This document shows positions 17,652-27,163 of a stretch of 64,000 bases of DNA, piece after piece. The number at the start of each line of letters is the position of its first letter. The first letter of the stretch is position 1. The notes under the pieces are model-generated. The model was not told the DNA's origin, ran no database searches, and saw only the letters and a list, made by a program, of their open reading frames with translations. Origin of the DNA: Thermoflavifilum sp. (lineage in GTDB: Bacteria; Bacteroidota; Bacteroidia; Chitinophagales; Chitinophagaceae); the NCBI GenBank assembly GCA_023511875.1, contig JAIMAQ010000006.1:1-64000 (forward strand), written 5' to 3'. Both the position numbers and the translations under genes were made by a program.

Positions 17652-19334
17652 TTAGCTGGCACAACAGCTCAGCTGAGCCACATCTTTGGTAAAGGAGATC
17701 GCCGCCAACTTAATACTTTCCTGTAAAGTAAGGTAGGGGAAGAGTTGATGTGCAAGCTCTTGCACGGGGATACGGTATTTAATCGCCAAACTCAACGTCA
17801 TGATCAATTCTCCTCCTTCTGGAGCTACTACTCGTGCGCCCAATAGCTCATCGGTTTCAGGCTGGCGAATGAGCTTTATAAAGCCTCGAGTATCGCGTGC
17901 AGCCAAGGCACGAGGTACTTCGCTTAAGGCAACCTTACTCACTTCATAGGGCACCCCTGCTTTTTCGGCCTGTGCTTCATCCCAACCCACTCCAGCTACC
18001 TGAGGATCCGTGAAAATCACCCATGGCAACACCCGATAATCGACCTTTTCCTGATCTGAGGTAAATGCATGATTCACCGCTATCTTGCCCTCATAAGCAG
18101 CCGTATACACATAGGCTGGCGTATTGGCCACATCTCCGATAGCATAAATATGTGGCACACTGGTTTGCATGTAGGCATTCACTTCAATATGCCCATTGGA
18201 AGCCAGCCGAATACCTGCCGATTCCAAACCCAGATTGTCTACATTAGGCCGAATACCGGTAGCTACCACCACATGCCCGGGCTCTACAAAATGGTGAGTG
18301 CGGCCATCCGAAAACGCTCCATAGATATGTATTCCTGTGGCATCGCGTTCAAATTTTTTTGCCCGAAAATTTGGCCATATCTCAATGCCTTCTTCCTGCA
18401 TATATCGCATAAGGGCTTCGCTGATATCGGGCATCTGGTTGCGCAGCACCCGATCTGTAAATTCAATGATGCGAACCTTCACGCCTAGCCTCCGATACGC
18501 CATGGCAATTTCACAGCCAATGTATCCGGCACCCATGATGGTGAGGCTTTCTGGTTTTTCGGTAAGATCAAATAAGGTTCTATTGGTTAAATATCCCACT
18601 TCTTCTAAACCCGGAATCTGGGGAATATTAGGACGTGCACCCGTGGCAATCAGGATGACCTCGGCCCTGTATGACTCGCGCTCATTGACCACCACCGTAT
18701 GGTCATCGACCAACTTAGCACGACCGGTAATAATTTTCAATCGTGCAAAATCTCGCACCACATCTAGATATTTCTGCTGCCTAAGGTTTTCAACCAATGC
18801 ATGTTTATCTTGAATCACCCGAGCAAAATCTATGTCTGCTCCTTTAGGCTTTATGCCAGCAAAAAAGCTATGCTGAGCATGAAAAGCTGCTTCCGCACTA
18901 CGAATGAGCGTTTTCGAAGGCACACAACCCACATTCACACATGTTCCGCCAATAGGTAAGCCTTCGTTGATCATCAACGTACTGATGCCCAACTCTTCAG
19001 CACGAATTGCAGCAGCAAACGCCGCCGATCCGCCTCCAATAATAATAAGCTGATAATCGGCATGCCCCGAATCCCGAGAACGACCTTGCTGCACGATCTC
19101 AATTTTTTGCACTCGGTATTGAGGGGTTTGGTCGATTAGGGCTTTGATTTGCTCGATATTGACCTGATGAGGATCAAAACGCACTTCTCCAGTACCTGCC
19201 GGGAACTGAACCTGCGCATCTTGAATACCCGCCTTTCGCAATAACAATTTTTGAATAGTTACTGCACAATGCGTACAGGTCATGCCACTGATTTCCAATC
19301 GAGCCGTTTGAAGATCGGATGCAGATTCACTCAT
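17652..19334 (-). CDS. merA: mercuric reductase with N-terminal heavy-metal domain
   Basis: A 560-residue flavoprotein that reduces Hg(II) to volatile Hg(0) with NADPH. Residues ~10-80 are a heavy-metal-associated domain with GMTCTHC (Cys20, Cys23). The FAD fold starts at IIIGGGSAAFAAAIRAEELG; the redox disulfide is in GGTCVNVGCVPSK (Cys132, Cys137); the C-terminus ends LSCCAS, giving the vicinal Cys pair (557/558) that distinguishes mercuric reductase from other disulfide oxidoreductases. It is the last gene of the operon arsR-like - merTP - merA, with a 178-base gap before it that holds no supported gene. Confidence 0.95.
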   Translation of the reverse strand: MSESASDLQTARLEISGMTCTHCAVTIQKLLLRKAGIQDAQVQFPAGTGEVRFDPHQVNIEQIKALIDQTPQYRVQKIEIVQQGRSRDSGHADYQLIIIGGGSAAFAAAIRAEELGISTLMINEGLPIGGTCVNVGCVPSKTLIRSAEAAFHAQHSFFAGIKPKGADIDFARVIQDKHALVENLRQQKYLDVVRDFARLKIITGRAKLVDDHTVVVNERESYRAEVILIATGARPNIPQIPGLEEVGYLTNRTLFDLTEKPESLTIMGAGYIGCEIAMAYRRLGVKVRIIEFTDRVLRNQMPDISEALMRYMQEEGIEIWPNFRAKKFERDATGIHIYGAFSDGRTHHFVEPGHVVVATGIRPNVDNLGLESAGIRLASNGHIEVNAYMQTSVPHIYAIGDVANTPAYVYTAAYEGKIAVNHAFTSDQEKVDYRVLPWVIFTDPQVAGVGWDEAQAEKAGVPYEVSKVALSEVPRALAARDTRGFIKLIRQPETDELLGARVVAPEGGELIMTLSLAIKYRIPVQELAHQLFPYLTLQESIKLAAISFTKDVAQLSCCAS

Positions 19335-19512
19335 GATTTTATTTTTTGATTGTGTAAAAAATGATGCTTAAAAAACATGGATAAACGCTCTGTATCGAGT
19401 TTCGTGTGATATCAATCCGCCACCCTGCCTGAATTACTTGCCATGCTGAGATCTCAAAATGCTTAGCCCATCAGATGCATAAAGCCATTTCTTCTTCGTC
19501 GGGCTTCATTGA

Positions 19513-20226
19513 TTAGTGAGAAACAATTTCCTGCTTTTGCACCGGGAAACCCGTAGCATTGATGGCAGAATCGATTTGTTCTAACCGTACAACCTGAGGA
19601 TCAAAACTAATCCAAGCCTTTTTATCGGGAAAACTCACACGCGCATCTTTCACGCCAGGCAGTTGTGTAACTACATGTTGAATTCCCCGTGCGCATGCCT
19701 CACAATCCATGCTCGGAATGCTCAAGATGGCTTTTGTAGGCTTACTCATATCTGCCACGGCACCCATAGCTATCATCTGTGAAGAAGGTTCCTGTGCAAC
19801 ATGAGAGCGAGACGACCCCAATAAATACCCACCATAGTATGGAAAAGCAATGGATAAAGCAGCAAACAAAGTGACGAGTATTAAGAATGTAGTGGATTGC
19901 ATAAAAGATGAGCGATTGGGTTCTTCACAAGCACAATCTACTACTGTTGCTGCGCCCAACGACGCTGTCAAACCATTTTCACCACTCTCATCGGCCGCTG
20001 CAGCCGATAAGCGACGTAGGCTAGCTTTTCGTTTCAAATGTTGATACCAGCTAATGGCTAATATCGCAACCGTGAGTCCAATCAAATAAGGACGAGCAGG
20101 GGATAACCAAGAAAAACTCGAAGCCAAACCCGTGCTCCCCGCTAAAATGGCGAGTACAGGTGTAATGCAACATAAGGAAGCCGCAATAGCTGTGAAGACC
20201 GAAAGACCAAGAAACGACTTTTTCAT
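19513..20226 (-). CDS. merTP: mercuric transport protein MerTP (MerT-MerP fusion)
   Basis: A 237-residue inner-membrane protein carrying Hg(II) inwards to MerA. The first membrane segment holds the vicinal pair Cys19-Cys20 (SLCCITPVLAIL) of MerT. Two more membrane segments follow, with a cytosolic loop containing a second pair (VDCACEE). The C-terminal ~70 residues are a MerP-like heavy-metal domain (SIPSMDCEACARG, Cys175/Cys178), so both transport and metal-capture parts are in one chain. It lies 22 bases after the ArsR-type regulator. Confidence 0.92.
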   Translation of the reverse strand: MKKSFLGLSVFTAIAASLCCITPVLAILAGSTGLASSFSWLSPARPYLIGLTVAILAISWYQHLKRKASLRRLSAAAADESGENGLTASLGAATVVDCACEEPNRSSFMQSTTFLILVTLFAALSIAFPYYGGYLLGSSRSHVAQEPSSQMIAMGAVADMSKPTKAILSIPSMDCEACARGIQHVVTQLPGVKDARVSFPDKKAWISFDPQVVRLEQIDSAINATGFPVQKQEIVSH

Positions 20227-20248
20227 AATGCGTTTAGTTTTATAAGTA

Positions 20249-20632
20249 TTAATCAGCTAGCTTGATAGACAATTGATGTTGCTCAATGTAGGCAAAAAAG
20301 GGCTTTAACAAAGGCAAATGCGCTGGTTCAATACGATAAAATATCGTCTGGGCTGCACGTCGAGTAGTCACCAACCCCGCATCTTTAAGCTTGCGCAAAT
20401 GTTGTGAAACGGCCGGTATACTCATGCCCAACATATCGCTCAAATCGCATGGACAAAGTTGATCCTCTGCATACAGCAGATATAGAATTTGCATTCGCAC
20501 TTCATTTCCACACAAATTCAACAACCGACTCAATACCTGAATGCCTTTGGCTGAAGCTTTTAGCTTTTTACGTCCATCTTGAATCTGCCTCGGATCGGCA
20601 TACACGCGAATACATGTATTGCGTTTTTTCAT
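20249..20632 (-). CDS. ArsR/SmtB-family metal-responsive repressor of the mer operon
   Basis: A 127-residue winged-helix regulator. The recognition region reads MSIPAVSQHLRKLKDAGLV, and the wing is TTRRAAQTIFYRIEP. Metal-ligand candidates are Cys41 and the LCPCDL motif (Cys60, Cys62), placed as in the alpha-3 site of ArsR/CadC proteins. As first gene of the mer operon it probably represses its own promoter and is released by Hg(II). It is not a MerR-family protein, which is the textbook regulator in Proteobacteria. Confidence 0.9.
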   Translation of the reverse strand: MKKRNTCIRVYADPRQIQDGRKKLKASAKGIQVLSRLLNLCGNEVRMQILYLLYAEDQLCPCDLSDMLGMSIPAVSQHLRKLKDAGLVTTRRAAQTIFYRIEPAHLPLLKPFFAYIEQHQLSIKLAD

Positions 20633-20702
20633 CTGAAAATATTTTATGATGTAAAAGATTCAGTAAAACTTCCTACCCAAATCATTTTTTCTTTATCCTA
20701 TG

Positions 20703-20733
20703 CAAAAGTAGGAATATTTTTTATTTAAGCAAA
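20703..20733 (-). promoter_or_regulatory. mer operon promoter (TTTG-N19-TACTTTTG) with candidate operator
   Basis: On the minus strand TTTG (20733-20730) and TACTTTTG (20710-20703) are exactly 19 bases apart, a textbook Bacteroidota promoter, giving a leader of about 65 bases before the regulator gene. TTATTT and AAATAA (20721-20726, 20731-20736) form an inverted repeat overlapping the -33 side and spacer, a plausible place for the ArsR-type repressor to bind. Confidence 0.7.
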
Positions 20734-20891
20734 TAATTAAATAATAAAATTAACAAACCATTAAATAAATTATCCATCTATAGTTTATAAAAATCTAATC
20801 GAATAAAAAATCAGCATTACCCAAAATGAGCAATGCTGTTGAGAATAGAAACCACCTGGAAAAATTTGCTGTAAGTTGTTGGCTAATGAAG

Positions 20892-23870
20892 CTACAGTTT
20901 TCCCTGTTGTTCACAACCCACACATCCTACCTGCTGCTGAATGATTGATGAAGCGCCAGGTTGCCCACCGGCAGGCTGAATAGTAAAGAAGCCGCACACT
21001 ACTTTCTCGCATTCTCTACAGTTTACATCTTTCACATGTACTTTCAAGCAAAAATATACAAGAGCACTGCAACACGGCACCGATAAGCTATTGGGTAAAA
21101 CAAGCGAAAGCGGAATATTCACTCCCGTATTCATGTTGAGTGGGGTTCCCAATCCCCAAGTAAGCTGATGATTGACGAATGGTGGATTGGGATTGGTCAA
21201 TACCAATGCGCCTCCCAATGTGTTTGCCGTTGTGGTTAAATGCATGAAATGATCACCCAACTGTGCGGGTTTACAATCGGGATATGTATATTGTACATGC
21301 ACATCCATCAAGCTAATGTCTATCTCCTGAATAGGTAGATTGCCAGCAGTGACCCATAAACTGAAGTTACCCACCGATCCTGCAATACCTTGTGTTTGTA
21401 ATTTAATATTGAACCTTTCTAAATCACAGCAAGCTGCCGACTTCACACACACGGGGCCGTCTTCATCTTGTATGGTTTGCAATACCGCATCTGTGCTCGT
21501 ACCTTTCCCTCTAGCCAGAGGATTGCAGCATTGTGCACTTGTATCTTGTGGTTTACGTTGTACCTGTAAAATCAGCACCGCACATTCTCCGGGCTGTATG
21601 GCAGTGGAGGTCGGGAAACTAAAATTGGGAGCCGTGCAACTCATGCCTGATATCGGATGTTGTTGTCCCTGCGCATCCAACACATAACCGCTACAACCCA
21701 GCAAACTCACGCAAGCCGGAAGTGCATCTTGCACCTGCAAATGATTGAGTGCTACACTTCCTACATTACACAGCGAAATTTGATATTGAAAGTTTTGTCC
21801 AGGATTGACATACCCACTATTCCCCCATTGCCCATTGAGGCCTACTTTTTTCGTCACATCTAATTTAGCTATACGCAATACATTATAAGGCGCCGAAGAA
21901 TTAGCAGTATATCCAGGACCGTTGAGTGTAGCTGTATTGATATAATTGCCAAACGATTGCGGCAAAACCACTGCATCAAACTGAATGATCAAATAATAAG
22001 CACTATCCAAATAGCAGCTCCCGGGCATGCCACTAATGCTCCAGATTAAGTTTTGCGGCGGAGTACTGGTATTGGTTACCCAGGAAGGCGGTGTAGTATC
22101 ATGAATGGGGTTTGGAATATTGGGGAAGCAATTCCAGGGGTAGTATACATTAAAGCTTCCCATTCCATAAGTATAAGAAACGCTGCCTGGTACCAATTGC
22201 AGATTTTGTGGACTACCCAGAAAATCATTGAGCGTGTAACCAGTTAAAGGTGCACTCCCATGGTTGATTACCACGATCTGGAAGGGGATTACATCGCCCA
22301 CATTATAGCTTTGTTGGCCATTGCGAATACATTTTTTAATGAAAGGTATAGGTTTAGGTTGCTGCACAATAAAGCTATCGCAGCTTATTGCAGCTCCTTG
22401 ATAACTTGAGCCGGGAATAAATTGGCCACAATTATTTACCGTGTCTGAAAAACTGGCATTGGTATAATTGATGTGCGCGCAGTTCTTAACCGTAGTACCC
22501 GCAGGAGCCGTAATGGTAAATTTCACATCAATAGTAATACACTGATTGAGTAAAGTTTGCCCCGGCGTGGTAGTAAATACAAAGTTAGAAGGTGGAGAAG
22601 AAAATGAAATGGTTTGTGGTGTCCCAGCAGAAATTGAAAAAGTACTGCTGCCTACCTGAAGTGTACCAGATAATGGAGAGCTTATCGTCATGCTGGTTAC
22701 TTGAATGCCAGACGGGAAAGTATCGGTAATCACAATGGAATCGAGGGGCACATTAGAGCCACAATTTCCGCAAGCAGAAATATGATAAAATTCTTCACAT
22801 CCTTGAGTCCAGTTGATATATTGAGCATTAGGCCTGGTCTTATCGAAGCAAATTGAGTAATTAGGTTCTTTCACCAAAGTTACCGTATCGCATGCCTGAC
22901 CCGAAATGTAATCACAACATAGTTTGATGTTTGGTTGAGGTATTTGCACAGTAGACGAGGGGCTGGGTACGGTACGAGCAGTGGGTGAAGGATTCGGATT
23001 AGATGGATTACCCACTCCCACAGTAGGCTTGCCTAAGCAAAAAGAATAATTTACACAATTCTGGATGAGCGTGCCTGCAGAATCACAACTTTTCGTCCAC
23101 ACATCATAAAATACATAATAAGAGTATACAGAAATAAAGCCCGTATTCCAGGTTGCCGTATTCGTGCCCAATCCAGTAACACCACTAGCACTCACCGCAG
23201 TAATGACACTCGTTCCGGAGACGACATCTTGCAAGGTACCACTATAAATATTGAGATCTCCTATGCCAGGATTGGGATTGGTATTTTGCACAACAATCCG
23301 CCACAGTACATAGCCTCCAGAGAGATTTCCCCATATTCGTTGCTTAGTCACTTTCCAATAGTTTTTAGCAATGGCTCTTAGCGAAACGTTTACCACACAA
23401 CTGTCGCCACAGCTGGTTTTAATCTTAACCTTAAAAGTGCCCAGCTCTCTATTGCAGGTGGTACCAGGCAAAAAATGAAAAGGAACATTGAAGCCGATAC
23501 CATTGTTTGTGGATATGGGTGTACTATTGGAATATACAAGAGGGGTGGAAGTGGTTTGGGTAAACTGGGTTGTGCTACTAGGTGGTTGACTACCTATAAC
23601 CAGGTTATCGGATGTTTGAATGGAAACTGTATAAGACCCATTTGGGCATCTTACACTTAAACCTGGCAAGCTAATATTGAGATTAAAATCTATGCCCGAC
23701 TGAATACTATCGAGAGGGGTTCCGGTGCTACTAACAAGACTCACATTAACTGGATAACTGCTATTGCCACCTAAATAACAGCTGCCTTGCCATTGTTGTC
23801 CTTGGCATAACCCCGGCAATACACCGAGAAAACCGAGCAACCAAATATATTTACGCATCATTGGTTTCAT
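20892..23870 (-). CDS. large secreted cysteine-rich DUF11-type protein
   Basis: A 992-residue exported protein: signal peptide (MKPMMRKYIWLLGFLGVLPG, then LCQGQ), an N-terminal beta region, then at least three DUF11-like Ig-fold repeats of conserved-repeat surface proteins (DSIVITDTFPSGIQV; YNVGDVIPFQIVVINHG; VNPGQNFQYQISLCNVG). It is rich in Ser/Thr/Pro/Asn and has many cysteines, often paired. The last ~165 residues match the C-terminus of the preceding gene's product, with identical spacing CC-x6-C-x9-C-x2-C-x4-C. It starts 21 bases after that gene, so the two form one operon. No sorting signal was recognised; surface exposure is inferred. Confidence 0.8.
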   Translation of the reverse strand: MKPMMRKYIWLLGFLGVLPGLCQGQQWQGSCYLGGNSSYPVNVSLVSSTGTPLDSIQSGIDFNLNISLPGLSVRCPNGSYTVSIQTSDNLVIGSQPPSSTTQFTQTTSTPLVYSNSTPISTNNGIGFNVPFHFLPGTTCNRELGTFKVKIKTSCGDSCVVNVSLRAIAKNYWKVTKQRIWGNLSGGYVLWRIVVQNTNPNPGIGDLNIYSGTLQDVVSGTSVITAVSASGVTGLGTNTATWNTGFISVYSYYVFYDVWTKSCDSAGTLIQNCVNYSFCLGKPTVGVGNPSNPNPSPTARTVPSPSSTVQIPQPNIKLCCDYISGQACDTVTLVKEPNYSICFDKTRPNAQYINWTQGCEEFYHISACGNCGSNVPLDSIVITDTFPSGIQVTSMTISSPLSGTLQVGSSTFSISAGTPQTISFSSPPSNFVFTTTPGQTLLNQCITIDVKFTITAPAGTTVKNCAHINYTNASFSDTVNNCGQFIPGSSYQGAAISCDSFIVQQPKPIPFIKKCIRNGQQSYNVGDVIPFQIVVINHGSAPLTGYTLNDFLGSPQNLQLVPGSVSYTYGMGSFNVYYPWNCFPNIPNPIHDTTPPSWVTNTSTPPQNLIWSISGMPGSCYLDSAYYLIIQFDAVVLPQSFGNYINTATLNGPGYTANSSAPYNVLRIAKLDVTKKVGLNGQWGNSGYVNPGQNFQYQISLCNVGSVALNHLQVQDALPACVSLLGCSGYVLDAQGQQHPISGMSCTAPNFSFPTSTAIQPGECAVLILQVQRKPQDTSAQCCNPLARGKGTSTDAVLQTIQDEDGPVCVKSAACCDLERFNIKLQTQGIAGSVGNFSLWVTAGNLPIQEIDISLMDVHVQYTYPDCKPAQLGDHFMHLTTTANTLGGALVLTNPNPPFVNHQLTWGLGTPLNMNTGVNIPLSLVLPNSLSVPCCSALVYFCLKVHVKDVNCRECEKVVCGFFTIQPAGGQPGASSIIQQQVGCVGCEQQGKL

Positions 23871-23891
23871 AGCTTATGGCATTGTAATGGG

Positions 23892-26234
23892 TCAATTGTG
23901 AAAACTGAAACATATCGTTTTGACACAAGATTTACAGCTATCATAAAACACACGAACCTGTAAGCACACTGTGTATTCTATCTGGCAACAAGATGGATCG
24001 AGCCCTGCCAATGGTGCTGGCAACCCCAACACTAATTGATATGGAATAGGCGTGTTCGGTGGAATGGGTGAAGGACTACTCATCCATTTCAATAGCTTAA
24101 ACACATTGGGATTTCCAAACGACGCATTGCCAAATACTAGATTGGAACTACTTCCATTCACTGTAGTGCCTGTACCCACAATTACCCCACTGTGTTCTAT
24201 ACTATCCACCCCTGTCGTACATCCGCCGGGTTTAGCGGTATAAGAAAATGAAGCTATCCAAAACTCTAGGGCATATACTGGAAGCGGCGTTGCAGTAACC
24301 GTACCTGTGATGGTAAACAAATGCGGATCGGCAGATTGCATTTGCACTTGCGGAGTAGACAATTGAATATCTAAGCTATCACAAGCATGGCAAACACAAG
24401 ATTTCAATGAATCTCCCGTAAGTAAATTGGCTGTGTTGCCAAGCTGATCTTGCCAATTTCCAAAAACTGTAAACGAAGCAGTACTTTGGCTGAGGCTTGC
24501 AGGAATGTAGGTAAACGTAAAACAAGCAGTGCCATTAGGAGATATGGTCAGTGGGGATGATAAAGAAAAAGCTGGACTCAAGCCTGAAATACTGCCACCA
24601 CTGCTTGACGCAATGCTGGTATAATCTACATTACAACCCGAAGTACTTTGAGTGGGATGATTCGTTAAACATATTTTTACGGTGTATTTAGGCAAGCCTG
24701 TTTTCACATCCCATCCATCACAAGTGATTTGAATTGAATCGGTTACCGTTCCGCAACTGGCACCTTGTACAGAAAATGTGGCATATGGAGATGAAGTACC
24801 TGTGTTGGTTTCGGTTATTTTCCATTGGTAATAACGGATACGTTGCGACTCGCGCATTTTGCTGAACGCTTCTGTGGGCAAGCGATAGGGTTGATCTTGC
24901 CGAAGAACACTGGAAGCTATTTGCGAACTTATTTCACCCCGATCATTCAACTGAAATATTTCTATTAGATATTGGCCATTGGGTGGAGCCTCACCTACTA
25001 CATGCCAGCGAAAAGCTGGGATTTGCTCGGCACTGCGAAATACAGCCCGCGGCCTGGGCTGGTCTAACACAATGCGAAACTCAGGTTGAGGTTGCTGCAT
25101 ACGCGATGTTTGTGGCCGCGTCGTCTTATTAGTGGGTCTAAAAACAATCGCCTGCTCTACTCCCCTCCCCGATTTACCCGGCTTCCCCTGCTGCATACGC
25201 GATGTTTGTGGCCGCGTCGTCTTATTAGTAGGTCTAAAAACAATCGACAGTCCAATATGCCCCTGAAAAAAGCCGTGGGGTATGGAATATGATTTTTCTA
25301 CAAAGGGAGCCAGCTGAGCATTACTCAGCTGAAAACGAATCTCATCGGGACTCAAATTGAAATTAACTTTACTGATGTCGCGTTCCCGAACCAAAAATGA
25401 ATAACTCGGCTGCCAATTATAACCCCCTTGTAGAAACAGGCCAAGTGGAAAAGACTTTAGCGGCCGCCATTGTATGCGCACATTCCCCTCTGCACCGATA
25501 CGCCATTTTTTAAAATCATTTGGCACATGATAGTCTTGATACAATGCTTGCCGCCCCGTATCTCCCTGTTGGAATGCGGGCGCTTGCGTTTGTACCAACG
25601 AAGGGCCCGCCTGAAAAGCGATGTCTATAGCATCACTCTCCAATTGAAATACGGGGCTCAGGCTCAGAAACAGCAGATTCCAATTTTTTCGGCTCACTTC
25701 TGTAACAGTAAATGTGCTCACCTTATTCTCATAACCATCGAGCAAATGATGCGGGGTAAAAGCATATGAACTCGCTTGCAGGTTAAGTCCCCACCTGGAT
25801 CGCATATTGCGTGCAGCATCGGCTTTGGTAAGCTTAGACCCTGCGGCAATATTGTCGACCACGTAACGGCCCTGCTGCGGAGCTCCGCTAAATCTAGGTC
25901 TATTCGGAGACGACTTGAATACACTAAAACCAAACTGTGGCATGAGCCAACCATCTGGTTTAGCATCGGTTACATGCGAACTGGTACCAAATGGCGTTCC
26001 ATAAAATTGAAATTGAATCGGAGTAACGGATTTAATCGTAATCGGACGACCAGCGGATCTCATTGAAGTGAAGGTGGAATCTTCTCGAACACCATTTTGA
26101 ATGGCCGTTCCCACAGACGCCTCATTGCTTTGAGCCATCAAGTAAAGGGGATTAACAAACCATGCATGAAAAGCCCATACTGCTCCCCATAAGGTCCATC
26201 TTTTCAAAGATTGGAGTAAACCGTTTATTCTCAT
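23892..26234 (-). CDS. barrel-like exported protein with cysteine-rich C-terminal domain
   Basis: About 780 residues from the ATG at 26234, chosen because it begins the signal segment (MRINGLLQSLKRW to PLYLMAQ); the open frame extends 18 codons upstream. Residues ~40-340 look like an outer-membrane barrel (KSFPLGLFLQGGYNW, ending HIGLSIVFRP). A linker repeats IVFRPTNKTTRPQTSRMQQ twice. Then come an Ig-like region (FRWHVVGEAPPNGQYLIEI), a second beta region with paired cysteines, and a terminal domain ending CLQVRVFYDSC-KS-C, homologous to the end of the next gene's product. I know no family for the whole. It follows the LytTR regulator gene by 155 bases. Confidence 0.75.
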   Translation of the reverse strand: MRINGLLQSLKRWTLWGAVWAFHAWFVNPLYLMAQSNEASVGTAIQNGVREDSTFTSMRSAGRPITIKSVTPIQFQFYGTPFGTSSHVTDAKPDGWLMPQFGFSVFKSSPNRPRFSGAPQQGRYVVDNIAAGSKLTKADAARNMRSRWGLNLQASSYAFTPHHLLDGYENKVSTFTVTEVSRKNWNLLFLSLSPVFQLESDAIDIAFQAGPSLVQTQAPAFQQGDTGRQALYQDYHVPNDFKKWRIGAEGNVRIQWRPLKSFPLGLFLQGGYNWQPSYSFLVRERDISKVNFNLSPDEIRFQLSNAQLAPFVEKSYSIPHGFFQGHIGLSIVFRPTNKTTRPQTSRMQQGKPGKSGRGVEQAIVFRPTNKTTRPQTSRMQQPQPEFRIVLDQPRPRAVFRSAEQIPAFRWHVVGEAPPNGQYLIEIFQLNDRGEISSQIASSVLRQDQPYRLPTEAFSKMRESQRIRYYQWKITETNTGTSSPYATFSVQGASCGTVTDSIQITCDGWDVKTGLPKYTVKICLTNHPTQSTSGCNVDYTSIASSSGGSISGLSPAFSLSSPLTISPNGTACFTFTYIPASLSQSTASFTVFGNWQDQLGNTANLLTGDSLKSCVCHACDSLDIQLSTPQVQMQSADPHLFTITGTVTATPLPVYALEFWIASFSYTAKPGGCTTGVDSIEHSGVIVGTGTTVNGSSSNLVFGNASFGNPNVFKLLKWMSSPSPIPPNTPIPYQLVLGLPAPLAGLDPSCCQIEYTVCLQVRVFYDSCKSCVKTICFSFHN
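25093..25246. repeat. in-frame direct repeat of 58 bp at 96-bp offset
   Basis: Bases 25093-25150 recur at 25189-25246 with a single mismatch (gtggg versus gtagg). The 96-base offset equals 32 codons, so the barrel-like gene stays in frame and its linker peptide is doubled. Near identity at the DNA level points to a recent duplication or to gene conversion. Confidence 0.92.
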
Positions 26235-26389
26235 AGGTTGGTGTTTTACCTTCGGTGTGCTTACAGACATGAACACACATCTAAGCAAATTTTGCTTGTC
26301 TTTATGTATAACGAGCCAGCAATTGTATAACTGGATTGAGAAATTGTATACCTAGCGATCCTTTCGCATGAGTGAGTAGAATGGGTAGT

Positions 26390-27163
26390 TCATCTCTGGT
26401 TTTGTGAATGCGTGTATTCGTGGAGAGCTTTGAGAAAATCCTCTTTTTGTCGGCGAGAAATGGGAATTTTCACTCCATTACGCAAAATAACATAGCTGGA
26501 AGCCCCGGCCACATAACGTGCCACATGGGTAAGATTTACTACATAGCGATGGTGCACGCGCACCAAGGAATATGTGGCTAGCTCTTGCTGCAACTGTCCT
26601 ATCTGCTTACACACTAAAACGTGTCGTTGTTCGAATAAATGAATATGGGTATAATTTCCCTCGCTTTCCAAATAAACGATCTCTGCGGGGTAGACTAATA
26701 ATCTTTCTTTGCCTACAGGAAGCATAATTTTTTTCTTCTCATTACTCTGCAATGGTAAATGTTGTTCTAACTGAAGTGGTAATGCATTTTTTTTAAGTTG
26801 AATACGCTCTACCACATGATGTACACATTCTATAAATTTTTCGGTTTGCACAGGCTTAGTAAGGTAACCAGCTGCTCGCACATCAAAAGCTTGAAGTGCA
26901 TATTCATGATAAGCAGTAACAAAGACTACCTCAGGATTGTATTGCCCAATCATGTTCAGCAAGGTAAATCCATCTAAATCGGGCATATGGATATCTAGAA
27001 ATAACAAATCTGGCAATAACTGCTTCACCTGCATCAAGGCAAGCTGAGCATCGGTTTGTGAGCCAATCATGTTGATCTCTGGAAAATGATCTTTCAACAT
27101 CGACTTAATAAGCCTGATGCTTCTAAACTCATCGTCTATGATATAGCAATTGACTGATGCCAT
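26390..27163 (-). CDS. LytTR-family response regulator
   Basis: A 257-residue regulator with receiver domain (D10/D11; phospho-acceptor Asp57 in LLFLDIHMPDLDG; TAYHEYALQAF; TKPV) and a C-terminal LytTR DNA-binding domain (VYLESEGNYTHIHLF, then LVRVHHRYVVNLTHVARY). Its start overlaps the end of the propeller-sensor kinase by 28 bases, showing they are a cognate pair. The two large cysteine-rich secreted proteins follow on the same strand and are the natural candidates for its targets; this is inference. Confidence 0.92.
   Translation of the reverse strand: MASVNCYIIDDEFRSIRLIKSMLKDHFPEINMIGSQTDAQLALMQVKQLLPDLLFLDIHMPDLDGFTLLNMIGQYNPEVVFVTAYHEYALQAFDVRAAGYLTKPVQTEKFIECVHHVVERIQLKKNALPLQLEQHLPLQSNEKKKIMLPVGKERLLVYPAEIVYLESEGNYTHIHLFEQRHVLVCKQIGQLQQELATYSLVRVHHRYVVNLTHVARYVAGASSYVILRNGVKIPISRRQKEDFLKALHEYTHSQNQR

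Noticed and set aside
19335-19512. A separate merP or small mer gene between merTP and merA
   Set aside because: Minus-strand frames here are at most about 12 codons long and carry no metal-binding Cys motif.
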